From: an uncultured Eubacteriales bacterium
GTDB lineage: Bacteria > Bacillota > Clostridia > Oscillospirales > Acutalibacteraceae
Direction of reading: 5' to 3'
Assembly (NCBI GenBank): GCA_934457115.1
Contig: CAKSHI010000017.1
Location: 1-26,328, forward strand
DNA: 26,328 nt
Numbering within the stretch: position 1 is the first letter of the stretch; each line of letters opens with the position of its first letter. Below, piece after piece: positions 1-7,077 of the stretch. The notes beneath the pieces were generated by a model that had not been told where the DNA came from, did not search any database, and worked only from the letters and a program-made list of their open reading frames with translations. A program made the position numbers and the translations under genes.

Positions 1-105
1 TACTTCTACAATATAGACTTAGGATACTTTATCGATAACAACAATAATAGATTCAAAAAGAAACTTATTGATTTCGATGACAAAATTAAGTCTACTAAAG
101 ATTAA
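1..105 (+). CDS. 3' end of an unknown gene (partial)
   Basis: An open frame enters from the left edge and ends at TAA 103-105, giving 34 C-terminal residues that begin YFYNIDLGYF and end KIKSTKD. It is rich in Asn, Lys, Asp and Ile with no transmembrane segment. A terminator follows within 10 nt, which supports it being a genuine gene end. I do not recognise the protein; the piece is too short to assign a function. Confidence 0.55.
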   Translation, partial: YFYNIDLGYFIDNNNNRFKKKLIDFDDKIKSTKD

Positions 106-112
106 TTTTAAA

Positions 113-147
113 ACCTCCCCCATCATAGTTTGAGGGAGGTTTTTTTC
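113..147 (+). terminator. Rho-independent terminator after the left-edge gene
   Basis: ACCTCCC (113-119) pairs with GGGAGGT (134-140) around a 14-nt loop, followed by a T run at 140-146. It separates the left-edge gene from gpr, so gpr needs its own promoter. Confidence 0.85.
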
Positions 148-154
148 TTTTATG

Positions 155-184
155 GAATAGCTTTACTTTATTTAGTTAATACTA
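155..184 (+). promoter_or_regulatory. Probable sigma-G (or sigma-F) type promoter of gpr
   Basis: GAATA at 155-159, an 18-nt spacer, and AATACTA at 178-184 match the sigma-G pattern (GMATR, 18 nt, CATnMTA) except for the first base of the -10. In Bacillus, gpr is transcribed in the forespore by sigma-F and sigma-G, so the match fits. The predicted start lies around 190, almost on the ribosome binding site, so the leader would be very short. Confidence 0.5.
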
Positions 185-205
185 GATTTTGTGGGAGTTG
201 ATAAA

Positions 206-1087
206 ATGAATTTTAGGACAGACTTAGCCCTTGAACGTCGACAAAACATAAAAGAAAATATAGATGGAATAACCGTTCAAACGAAAAATATTAAAGATTC
301 AACAATAACCAATATAAAAGTTGAAAACGAGGACGCCGCCAAGCGACTTTTTAAACCTATTGGGGAATATATTACGGTTGAGGTCCCCGCACTTACGGAC
401 AATTTTTTTTATAACGACGAAAAGATTAGAATGATAGCGAGTGAAATAAAAAGGCTTATCCCAAAGGAAGGATTGGTTTTAATAGTGGGGATAGGTAATA
501 CGAAAATCACTCCGGATGCTTTGGGTCCAAAAGCCGCCGAATATATTTTAGCGACAAGACATATATCAAACGAACTCAAAAGGTCGACAGGACTTGAAGG
601 CTTGAGGTCAGCTGCAGTTTTAGCGCCGGGGGTATTGGGTCAAACGGGTATAGAAACCACTGAAGTCATAGAAAGTCTATCTAAAAAACTTAAACCTTCC
701 TGCGTGATATTAATTGATGCATTGGCTTCAATGGAGCCTAAACGCTTAGGCTGCACGATTCAAATATCGAATACGGGAATATCACCGGGTTCAGGGGTTG
801 GCAACGCAAGACCTCTTATAGATGAAACCTCCTTAGGTGCACCCGTCATAAGTATAGGGGTTCCAACGGTGGTTGACGCTTCTACATTAGCAAAGAGTTT
901 GCTTAATGACAGCGATTTAGAGGATAGGGCCGAGGAACAAGTAAGTCCAAGGGGTGAACCCATGATGGTTACGCCAAGAGAGATTGATTTGCTAATTGAA
1001 CGAGCCTCCAAACTTTTAGGAATGTCGATTAATTGTGCACTTCATCCCGACTTTTCAACAGAGGATCTTTTCTCACTGGTCATGTGA
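206..1087 (+). CDS. gpr: Germination protease GPR (spore protease)
   Basis: GPR degrades the small acid-soluble DNA-binding proteins of the spore core during germination. It is made as a zymogen in the forespore and self-cleaves near its N terminus. The N terminus MNFRTDLALE carries the family's propeptide motif. The two aspartates implicated in catalysis are visible as D104 in TPDALGP and D171 in LIDALA, followed by the conserved QISNTGISPGSGVGN stretch. The protein has 293 residues, shorter than Bacillus GPR (about 370) but in the usual clostridial range. I chose the ATG at 206 over the GTG at 191, because GTGGGAG at 191-197 is the Shine-Dalgarno sequence. spoIIP follows 86 nt downstream, the conserved gpr-spoIIP order of spore formers. 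Confidence 0.95.
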   Translation: MNFRTDLALERRQNIKENIDGITVQTKNIKDSTITNIKVENEDAAKRLFKPIGEYITVEVPALTDNFFYNDEKIRMIASEIKRLIPKEGLVLIVGIGNTKITPDALGPKAAEYILATRHISNELKRSTGLEGLRSAAVLAPGVLGQTGIETTEVIESLSKKLKPSCVILIDALASMEPKRLGCTIQISNTGISPGSGVGNARPLIDETSLGAPVISIGVPTVVDASTLAKSLLNDSDLEDRAEEQVSPRGEPMMVTPREIDLLIERASKLLGMSINCALHPDFSTEDLFSLVM

Positions 1088-1173
1088 GGAAATATATTAG
1101 TAATAAAAGCCTCCTTTTATTCATAGTCTTATTTATGGAGTAAAACTATGTTGTATAAAAGGGGTGCATATGA

Positions 1174-2277
1174 ATGCGTCTTAGGAAAAAGAAAAAGCTT
1201 TTATCTAAAATAATGTCTTTAGTGGCTGTCATTTGTTCAGTTTTGGCGGCTTGGTGTTTTGTTGTAAGGGTACCTTCGGCGAAACTAACCTCTAAAAATG
1301 ATATCGAGATGATTGCCGCAAAAACAGTACTTCCAAGTGGGAATACACCTCAATCCAAGGACAAGAGTTATGACGAGAACAATATTTTTGGAATTTTGGG
1401 TAAGAAGTCGGATTCATACGCTTTGGAAGCTTTACCTTCTTCCAAACAAGACGTACAAGCCAATGTAGATACACAAGACCACAGTGGAGAAAAAACATAT
1501 AAGATAAATGAAAGTCAGTTTGGTGCTTCGGGCGTAAAGTATGAAAACTTTTATGTTAAGAATACTACAGGCTTTGACTTGAATATAGGAGAGTTCCTTT
1601 CAAGGACTCCGGATATTCAAAACGTAAAGTCAGAGTCCCCAAAGGTGTTGATACTTCATACTCATACGACGGAGTCATATATGGACTTGGATCAAGGTTT
1701 TTATTACGAGAGCTTTTATCCAAGGTCAAGCGATGACTCTAAAAACGTAACCCAAGTAGGAAATGCGATAACATCAAGTTTAGAACAAGCCGGCATTGGT
1801 GTAATACATGACACAACCCATCATGATGATCCAAGCTATAACGGTTCATACTCAAGAGCTGCGGAAACGATAACTAAAAATCTTGAAAAGTATCCTTCCA
1901 TACAGGTCGTTTTGGATATTCATAGAGATGCTATAGGTGATAACGAAAGCGGGAAAGTAAAACCTACTTTTGTGGCAAATGGAAAAAAGGCTGCACAAAT
2001 AATGATATTGTCAGGGTGTGATATGGATGGGTCCATGGGATTTAGTGATTGGCAATATAATTTGAGTCTTGCGTTAAGACTGCAAAAAACAGCAGAAACT
2101 ATGTTTCCCGGCATGACAAGGGCAATGTCGTTTGGAGAATTTAGGTATAACATGAATTATACTCATGGTTCACTTTTAATAGAGGTCGGCACAGACGGTA
2201 ATACATTAGATGAGGCAGTTTATTCCGGAAGTATGCTTGGTAAAGCCCTTGCAGACGTGCTTTTGAAATTAGAGTAA
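1174..2277 (+). CDS. spoIIP: Stage II sporulation protein P (peptidoglycan amidase/endopeptidase)
   Basis: SpoIIP works with SpoIID and SpoIIM to degrade septal peptidoglycan so that the mother cell can engulf the forespore. The 367-residue protein has a basic N terminus, one transmembrane anchor (about residues 12-32), a variable linker, and a C-terminal catalytic domain from about residue 150. Family motifs are ILHTHTTESY (H162, H164, E167), VVLDIHRDAIG (H250) and LLIEVGTDGNT near the C terminus, matching the zinc-dependent amidase_3-like fold. An ATG at 1170 hits a stop after four codons, so the start is 1174, preceded by AAAAGGGG. It lies between gpr and a small membrane protein gene that follows after 15 nt. 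Confidence 0.95.
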   Translation: MRLRKKKKLLSKIMSLVAVICSVLAAWCFVVRVPSAKLTSKNDIEMIAAKTVLPSGNTPQSKDKSYDENNIFGILGKKSDSYALEALPSSKQDVQANVDTQDHSGEKTYKINESQFGASGVKYENFYVKNTTGFDLNIGEFLSRTPDIQNVKSESPKVLILHTHTTESYMDLDQGFYYESFYPRSSDDSKNVTQVGNAITSSLEQAGIGVIHDTTHHDDPSYNGSYSRAAETITKNLEKYPSIQVVLDIHRDAIGDNESGKVKPTFVANGKKAAQIMILSGCDMDGSMGFSDWQYNLSLALRLQKTAETMFPGMTRAMSFGEFRYNMNYTHGSLLIEVGTDGNTLDEAVYSGSMLGKALADVLLKLE

Positions 2278-2292
2278 AAAAGAAGGAAAAAA

Positions 2293-2538
2293 ATGAAAAA
2301 GAACAGTAAAAGAGAGGAAACATTAATAAATACCTTTTATATTATACTTTTTATATTATTGATAGGCCTTATGTTTGTAGGCTTTGTAATTGCGGATAAT
2401 AATATGCACAAGACCAATTTTTTTAAGGCTGATAAAATCTTAGATATGGATAATAATAATTTTGAAGCAGTTATTTTTAGATTTAATAAAATAGCAGGTG
2501 AAATAAAGAGTTATATATTGTCATGCATAAAATGGTGA
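2293..2538 (+). CDS. Small single-pass membrane protein, hypothetical
   Basis: An 81-residue protein begins 15 nt after the spoIIP stop, behind AGAAGGA, so it is probably co-transcribed with spoIIP. Residues 1-11 are basic, residues about 14-34 (FYIILFILLIGLMFVGFVI) form one transmembrane helix, and the remaining 45 residues are Asn- and Lys-rich. I recognise no family. Its position suggests a sporulation-stage membrane protein, but that is inference from context only. Confidence 0.65.
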   Translation: MKKNSKREETLINTFYIILFILLIGLMFVGFVIADNNMHKTNFFKADKILDMDNNNFEAVIFRFNKIAGEIKSYILSCIKW

Positions 2539-2611
2539 TTAATGTATATTATACAAAATGTATGGTGTATCGTTTTTAATACTATTAAATTAAATGAAGT
2601 TTATTGGTTTA

Positions 2612-2640
2612 TTGAAAAATATGTAATAATATAGTATAAT
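2612..2640 (+). promoter_or_regulatory. Sigma-A promoter of the serine-rich surface protein gene
   Basis: TTGAAA (2612-2617), a 17-nt spacer and TATAAT (2635-2640) form a near-consensus vegetative promoter about 54 nt upstream of the start codon. Confidence 0.8.
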
Positions 2641-2693
2641 TAAGAAGTTATACATTGTTCTAATAAGTTCATGGAAATAAGGGGAGGGGCCAA

Positions 2694-3371
2694 ATGAAAA
2701 AGGGTATTAAGAATTTAGTGTGTTTTGCGGCTGTTTTGTCAGTTATTTGTATATTAAACTTTAGTATACAATCAAATGCCGCACCTGACAATCAATATAA
2801 AAATGCAGCTTCTTCATCAAGCACTCCATCATCAAGTGCGGCAAGTTCTTTGCCACCATCTTCATCGACACCCTCCTCCAAAAATCCGAGCACTCCTGCA
2901 AGTTCAAAACCGGCGTCAAGTTCAGTGCCGTCGTCAAGTTCGAAGCCGGCATCAAGTTCGGTGCCACCATCAAGCAGCAGTAGGGCTCAATCGTCCTCAA
3001 GTAATGTACAAAGCTATGCAAGCTCTTCTCAAAATACAAGTTCAAGTGAGGCATCCGCATCTTCAAGCGAGGCTTCATCTTCATCAAGTGAATCCTCGAG
3101 TTCATTATCATTGCCTGTGGTTAGCGAAGATGACATATCTCTTCCGCACGTGCTGGCATCAAGCGATAATTCTGGCAATAACAATATGTTGTTTGGAATA
3201 ATTGCGTGGGCATGTATTATTTTAGGTGTAGCGATTGTAATAATAGTATTGTTGAGTAATAGAAAGGCCCATAAAGGGTACGTTGCAAGAAAAAGATATA
3301 ATAATGGGTTTAGAAGAAAAAAGAAGAACTTACTTCCTGATAAGTATTATAGAAATATAAAACGTAAATAA
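2694..3371 (+). CDS. Serine-rich, mucin-like surface protein with C-terminal membrane anchor
   Basis: A 225-residue protein. Residues 1-30 are a typical signal peptide (MKKGIKN followed by a hydrophobic core, ending NAA). Residues about 37-140 are low-complexity Ser/Pro/Ala with runs such as PSSSTPSS and KPASSSVP, which could form an extended, possibly glycosylated stalk. A short acidic segment (SEDDISL) follows, then a transmembrane helix at about 165-187 (IIAWACIILGVAIVIIVLL) and a strongly basic tail (FRRKKKN), giving an outside stalk and inside tail. There is no LPXTG motif. The start follows GGGGAGGGG. Promoter and terminator are its own, so it is monocistronic and vegetatively expressed. 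No enzymatic domain is visible; the biological role is unknown. Confidence 0.8.
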   Translation: MKKGIKNLVCFAAVLSVICILNFSIQSNAAPDNQYKNAASSSSTPSSSAASSLPPSSSTPSSKNPSTPASSKPASSSVPSSSSKPASSSVPPSSSSRAQSSSSNVQSYASSSQNTSSSEASASSSEASSSSSESSSSLSLPVVSEDDISLPHVLASSDNSGNNNMLFGIIAWACIILGVAIVIIVLLSNRKAHKGYVARKRYNNGFRRKKKNLLPDKYYRNIKRK

Positions 3372-3376
3372 CGAGA

Positions 3377-3410
3377 GTCACCTATTATTAATAGTAGGTG
3401 ACTTTTGTTT
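3377..3410 (+). terminator. Rho-independent terminator of the serine-rich protein gene
   Basis: GTCACCTA (3377-3384) pairs with TAGGTGAC (3395-3402); three more pairs including one G-T close the loop down to TTAA. TTTTGTTTTG follows. It begins 5 nt after the stop codon. Confidence 0.85.
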
Positions 3411-3453
3411 TGTCATATTAATTTGCGGTTACTTGTTAATTATATTACAAAGA

Positions 3454-3486
3454 ATAGATATTTTTGATAAAAATAGACATATCTAT
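3454..3486. repeat. Inverted repeat in the 5' region of the paralogue array
   Basis: ATAGATAT (3454-3461) and ATATCTAT (3479-3486) are perfect inverted copies separated by 17 nt. They lie in the 321-bp gene-poor stretch 3411-3731, which otherwise holds a mini-ORF and a promoter. The AT-rich context makes chance occurrence plausible; an operator role is a guess. Confidence 0.3.
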
Positions 3487-3590
3487 TGAAAAATCGGTTC
3501 AAATATTTGGTATGTTTGCGTATTGATAAAAAATACCTTTAGATTTATAATATTAATTGTAATAAGTTAGAATTAAAGGAAAGGAGTTTA

Positions 3591-3635
3591 ATGAAAAATT
3601 TTAAGACTTATACAAAAATAGATAAAGTAAGATAA
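3591..3635 (+). CDS. 14-codon mini-ORF with strong ribosome binding site (leader peptide or remnant)
   Basis: ATG at 3591 is preceded by AAAGGAAAGGAG and opens a frame reading MKNFKTYTKIDKVR before TAA. It lies 97 nt upstream of the first array gene and just before the consensus promoter at 3661. The Shine-Dalgarno sequence is better than chance would give, but the peptide resembles nothing I know. It could be a leader peptide, a decayed gene start, or coincidence. It lies upstream of the 3661 promoter, so it would need another promoter to be transcribed. Confidence 0.3.
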   Translation: MKNFKTYTKIDKVR

Positions 3636-3660
3636 AACGTTATAATTTTAATACATTATA

Positions 3661-3689
3661 TTGACAAAGCGATTGGTAGATTTTATAAT
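3661..3689 (+). promoter_or_regulatory. Consensus sigma-A promoter of the paralogue array
   Basis: TTGACA (3661-3666), exactly 17 nt, then TATAAT (3684-3689): a perfect consensus vegetative promoter, ending 42 nt before the first array gene. It predicts strong expression of the whole array during growth rather than sporulation. Confidence 0.85.
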
Positions 3690-3731
3690 TATTGGATACG
3701 GCAATTTTGATTTGAAGGGAAAAGGTGTTTA

Positions 3732-4943
3732 ATGAGAAAAGTATCAAAAAAAATTATCTCTTGTTTTATGTTGTGCGCATTAATGATGTCAAGCATTATG
3801 GGTTTTGCGATTACTTCCAATGCAGCGAGTGAAAATAGTGGTGAAGTGTATTATGTAAATACGAGGTCTTCATTGGAAAGTGCAGTTGACAAAGCGCATG
3901 ATGGCGACTGCATCGAATTTACTGATGATATAGTTTGTGATGGAAATCTAAGGGTTAGTAAAAGAATAACAATTGATCTTAGATATCATTCTTTAACATT
4001 TAAAGGCATGTGGGCAGAAAGAGGATTAATAACTAAGAATGGCCCCACTTTAAAAAACGGTGTAATTTATGGAGCTGATAATTCAAGAAGTGCTATTGCA
4101 GTATATGGTGGTGAATTAAGGCTTCAAAATATGGATGTTTTTGGTGGAAATCGTCAATCCGATTACACCGGTTCGTTCGCTCATTGTTATGGTATATACG
4201 CTGAGTTCACTTTGCCTGTGCCAGCATATACTAAGGTATATCTGAATAACTGTTATATTAAAGGCGGAAACAGTTATAAAAATGATAATCTACCCGGCAA
4301 GGCTATATTTGATGAATACAATGGCTTAGGAATAATTAGCGAAGGAAAGGGTTATATAGCAGTAGACGGCACAGCAGATGTGGATAGTGGCAAAAGCCAG
4401 AGAGAAGATTATACAAACGTGTATTATGTAGGTGATGAATCTTCATTGAGAAAGACAATTAACTGTGTCCAGGACGGAGATAGCATCGAATTTACTGATG
4501 ATATAGTTTATTACGGAAATATAGATGTTAATAAAAATATAACAATTGATTTTAACAATCATTCTTTAAAATTTAGATATGCATCAAGGGGATTATATAT
4601 TACTGCAAGTGAGGAGGTTACTTTAAAAAACGGCGCAATTTATGGAGATGAGGATTCATATAGTGCAGTTTATTTAGAGCATGGTTGTAGTAATTTAAAT
4701 CTCCAATGTATGGGGATGAAGATTTATGGAGGAAATTGCAAATATATTAGTCAAAATTATGGTAACGGAATATATTCTTGGTCCTATTTTTACAAAATAC
4801 GTATGAATGGTTGTTATGTTAAGGGCGGAGACGGTTATAGAAAGCAATATTGTGATGATGATCGAACCGGTAAAGCCATATACGGTGGTAAAGTAATTAG
4901 CGAAGGAAAGGGTTATAGAGCAGTAGACGGCATATGCAAATAA
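3732..4943 (+). CDS. Secreted two-domain beta-helix-like protein (array member 1)
   Basis: A 403-residue protein of unassigned family. Residues 1-31 are a signal peptide (MRKVSKKIISC, hydrophobic core, SNA before AS). Two homologous domains follow at about 39-213 and 230-403, joined by a polar linker (DVDSGKSQRED). Each starts with (V/Y)YYV, then A-x-DGD-x-IEFTDDIV, ITID, HSL(K/T)F, LKNGxIYG, a (V/I)YGG-like turn, CY(I/V)KGG and GKAI, ending near AVDG. The short strand-turn rhythm with Asn and Gly at turns suggests a right-handed parallel beta-helix of the pectate-lyase-like type, but no catalytic set is recognisable. It is the only two-domain member and looks like a fusion of two single-domain genes. 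No cell-wall anchor motif is present. Start preceded by GAAGGGAAAAGG. Confidence 0.8.
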   Translation: MRKVSKKIISCFMLCALMMSSIMGFAITSNAASENSGEVYYVNTRSSLESAVDKAHDGDCIEFTDDIVCDGNLRVSKRITIDLRYHSLTFKGMWAERGLITKNGPTLKNGVIYGADNSRSAIAVYGGELRLQNMDVFGGNRQSDYTGSFAHCYGIYAEFTLPVPAYTKVYLNNCYIKGGNSYKNDNLPGKAIFDEYNGLGIISEGKGYIAVDGTADVDSGKSQREDYTNVYYVGDESSLRKTINCVQDGDSIEFTDDIVYYGNIDVNKNITIDFNNHSLKFRYASRGLYITASEEVTLKNGAIYGDEDSYSAVYLEHGCSNLNLQCMGMKIYGGNCKYISQNYGNGIYSWSYFYKIRMNGCYVKGGDGYRKQYCDDDRTGKAIYGGKVISEGKGYRAVDGICK

Positions 4944-4981
4944 AATAGTTTTATATTTAAGATTTTGGAGGAAAAAATTTA

Positions 4982-5638
4982 ATGAGTAAAAAGAGAATAT
5001 CAAAAAGAATTATCTCTTGTTTTGTGTTGTGTGCATTGATGATATCAAGCATTATGGGTTTTGCAATTAACTCCAATGCAGCGAGTGTAAATGATAGTCA
5101 AGGTGGTAAAACATATTGTGTAGATAAGCAGTCTTCATTGGGTGAGGCGCTTAGAAATTCCAATGACGGTGACTGTATAGAATTTACCGACGATATAGTT
5201 TATTCCGGCACTATATATGTTAATAAAAATATAACAATTGACTTTAATAGTAAATCGTTAAGATTTATGAATACATCAAATGGGTTGTATATTAATGTCG
5301 ATAAAAGCAAAGAAGTTACTTTGAAAAACGGTTCGATTTATGGGGCTAGTGATTCAAATTCTGCTGTTCATGCACGTGCAGGCAAAGTAAATTTCAAATG
5401 TATGAACGTTTATGGCGGAGATTGTAAACATGTAGATTACTCTTGGGGTAATGGAATATACGTATGTCGCGATGCAGAGATACATCTTGATGATGGTCTT
5501 GTTATGGGCGGAAATGGTTATAGAAGAAGGGATAGTTACGATATTCAAACCGGCGAGGCTATATATGGCAGCAAAGTAATCAGCGAAGGAAATGGCTATA
5601 CAGCAATAAATGGTGAGTGTGGACCAATTAGAAAATAA
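4982..5638 (+). CDS. Secreted beta-helix-like protein (array member 2)
   Basis: A 218-residue paralogue of the neighbouring array genes, starting at the ATG behind TTTGGAGG. The signal peptide (MSKKRISKRIISCFVLCALMI... SNA/AS) is followed by one domain: TYCVDKQSSL, ALRNSNDGDCIEFTDDIVY, ITIDFNSKSLRF, VTLKNGSIYGASDSNSAV, FKCMNVYGGDC, GNGIYV, VMGGNGY, TGEAIYGSKVISEG and INGECG. Cys residues flank the MNVYGG turn as in members 3 and the second domain of member 1. Its third-last coil differs (DGLVMGG instead of CYVKGG). Function unknown; exported by the Sec pathway and probably released or loosely wall-bound. Confidence 0.8.
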   Translation: MSKKRISKRIISCFVLCALMISSIMGFAINSNAASVNDSQGGKTYCVDKQSSLGEALRNSNDGDCIEFTDDIVYSGTIYVNKNITIDFNSKSLRFMNTSNGLYINVDKSKEVTLKNGSIYGASDSNSAVHARAGKVNFKCMNVYGGDCKHVDYSWGNGIYVCRDAEIHLDDGLVMGGNGYRRRDSYDIQTGEAIYGSKVISEGNGYTAINGECGPIRK

Positions 5639-5692
5639 TAAACTGCTATGAGTATTGTGAAAATAGATAAAAACTTTGGAGGAAAAAATTTA

Positions 5693-6325
5693 ATGAGTAA
5701 AAAAAGAATATCAAAAAGAATTATCTCTTGTTTTATGTTGTGTGCATTGATGATATCAAGCATTATGGGTTTTGCGATTACTTCAAATGCAGCGAGTGAA
5801 AATAATGGTAAAGTGTATTATGTAGGTACGCCGCAGGAGTTACATGATGCAGCTATAAGTACCAACGATGGAGACTGCATAGTATTTACCAACGATATAG
5901 TTTGTTATGAAAGTCGCTATGTTCATAAAAATATAACAATTGATTTTAATAATCATTCTTTAAAATTTAGATATAAATCAAGGGGATTATGTATTGATGC
6001 AAGTTGGGAGGTTACTTTAAAAAACGGTGCAATTTATGGAGCTAATGATTCAGATTCTGCTGTTCGTATAATTGGAGGTAATTTAAATCTCCAATGTATG
6101 CAGATTTATGGAGGAGATTGTAAATGGGGTGATTACCATAAGGGTAATGGAATATATTCTTGGTCCATGTTTTCCAAAATACGTATGAAGGGTTGTTATG
6201 TTAAGGGCGGAGACGGTTATAAAAAGCATGATTCTAATGATAATCGCACCGGTAAAGCCATATACGGTGGTAAAGTAATTAAAGAAGGAATGGGTTATAT
6301 AGCAGTAGACGGCATATGCAAATAA
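5693..6325 (+). CDS. Secreted beta-helix-like protein (array member 3)
   Basis: A 210-residue paralogue. An in-frame ATG exists at 5648, but the conserved TTTGGAGG and the MSKKRISKRIIS signal peptide shared by its neighbours fix the start at 5693. The domain is closest to the second domain of member 1: ITIDFNNHSLKFRYKSRGL, VTLKNGAIYGAND, LQCMQIYGGDC, GNGIYSWSMFSKIRMKGCYVKGGDGY, TGKAIYGGKVIKEG and AVDGICK. The last ~80 nt of the gene and the first nucleotides after the stop are also nearly the same as those of member 1, indicating recent duplication or gene conversion. Function unknown. Confidence 0.8.
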   Translation: MSKKRISKRIISCFMLCALMISSIMGFAITSNAASENNGKVYYVGTPQELHDAAISTNDGDCIVFTNDIVCYESRYVHKNITIDFNNHSLKFRYKSRGLCIDASWEVTLKNGAIYGANDSDSAVRIIGGNLNLQCMQIYGGDCKWGDYHKGNGIYSWSMFSKIRMKGCYVKGGDGYKKHDSNDNRTGKAIYGGKVIKEGMGYIAVDGICK

Positions 6326-6376
6326 AATAGTTTTATATTTATAATTTATATTTAAGATTTTGGAGGAAAAAATTTA

Positions 6377-7012
6377 ATGATTAAAAAAAGAATATCAAAA
6401 AGAATTATCTCTTGTTTTGTGTTGTGTGCATTGATGATATCAAGCATTATGGGTTTTGCGATTACTTCAAATGCAGCTAGTATAAATAGCAGACAGAGAT
6501 TAGATGGTACATATGTGTATTATGTAGGTGATGAATCTTCATTGAGAAAGGCAATTAACTGTGTCCAGGACGGAGACAGCATCGAATTTACTAACAATAT
6601 ATTTTGTTATGGAAATCTAGGGGTTAGTAAAAGAATAACAATTGATCTTAGATATTATTACCTATCATTTAAATGGGCGTCATATGGCTTGGAGACACAT
6701 AGAGACGTTACCGTGAAAAATGGTGTGATTTATGGATCTAATGACTCAGATTCTGCTGTTTGTATTTGGAATGGCAACTTAAAACTTGAAAATATGAGTA
6801 TTTTTGCCGGAAATTGCAACTCTTATACATATTATAAAGGTAATGGAATATATGCTTACTCCAGTTACAGCAAAATATATATGGATTACTGTTACATTCA
6901 AGGCGGACAAAACTACCAAAATTCCGGTATAAGATCAGGCAAGGCTGTATATGGCGGTACAATAATTAGCCAAGGAAGAGGCTTTGTGGTAGTAAACGGA
7001 GTATGTAGATAA
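6377..7012 (+). CDS. Secreted beta-helix-like protein (array member 4), mosaic
   Basis: A 211-residue paralogue with signal peptide MIKKRISKRIISCFV and start behind TTTGGAGG. It is a visible mosaic: 6515-6592 matches 4419-4496 (member 1, second domain) with two differences in 78 nt, while 6611-6655 matches 3942-3986 (member 1, first domain) with one difference in 45 nt. Downstream it is more diverged (VTVKNGVIYGSND, LENMSIFAGNC, KIYMDYCYIQGGQNY, SGKAVYGGTIISQG, VVNGVCR). The Met that precedes the turn is kept but its Cys is replaced by Asn. Function unknown. Confidence 0.8.
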   Translation: MIKKRISKRIISCFVLCALMISSIMGFAITSNAASINSRQRLDGTYVYYVGDESSLRKAINCVQDGDSIEFTNNIFCYGNLGVSKRITIDLRYYYLSFKWASYGLETHRDVTVKNGVIYGSNDSDSAVCIWNGNLKLENMSIFAGNCNSYTYYKGNGIYAYSSYSKIYMDYCYIQGGQNYQNSGIRSGKAVYGGTIISQGRGFVVVNGVCR

Positions 7013-7077
7013 TCTACAAAATGATAAGTTGTTATAAGTATTGTGAAGGTCACTAAAGTTCTTGGGGGAAAATTTTA

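Noticed and set aside
1126..1160. Possible sigma-E promoter before spoIIP (GTCTTATT)
   Set aside because: No acceptable -10 at 13-15 nt spacing, so the match is not better than chance in AT-rich DNA.
2761..3201. Long open frames on both strands across the serine-rich gene
   Set aside because: They arise from the low-complexity Ser codons; no ribosome binding site, and the encoded His/Gln/Arg-rich or Met/Leu-rich sequences are typical frame shadows.
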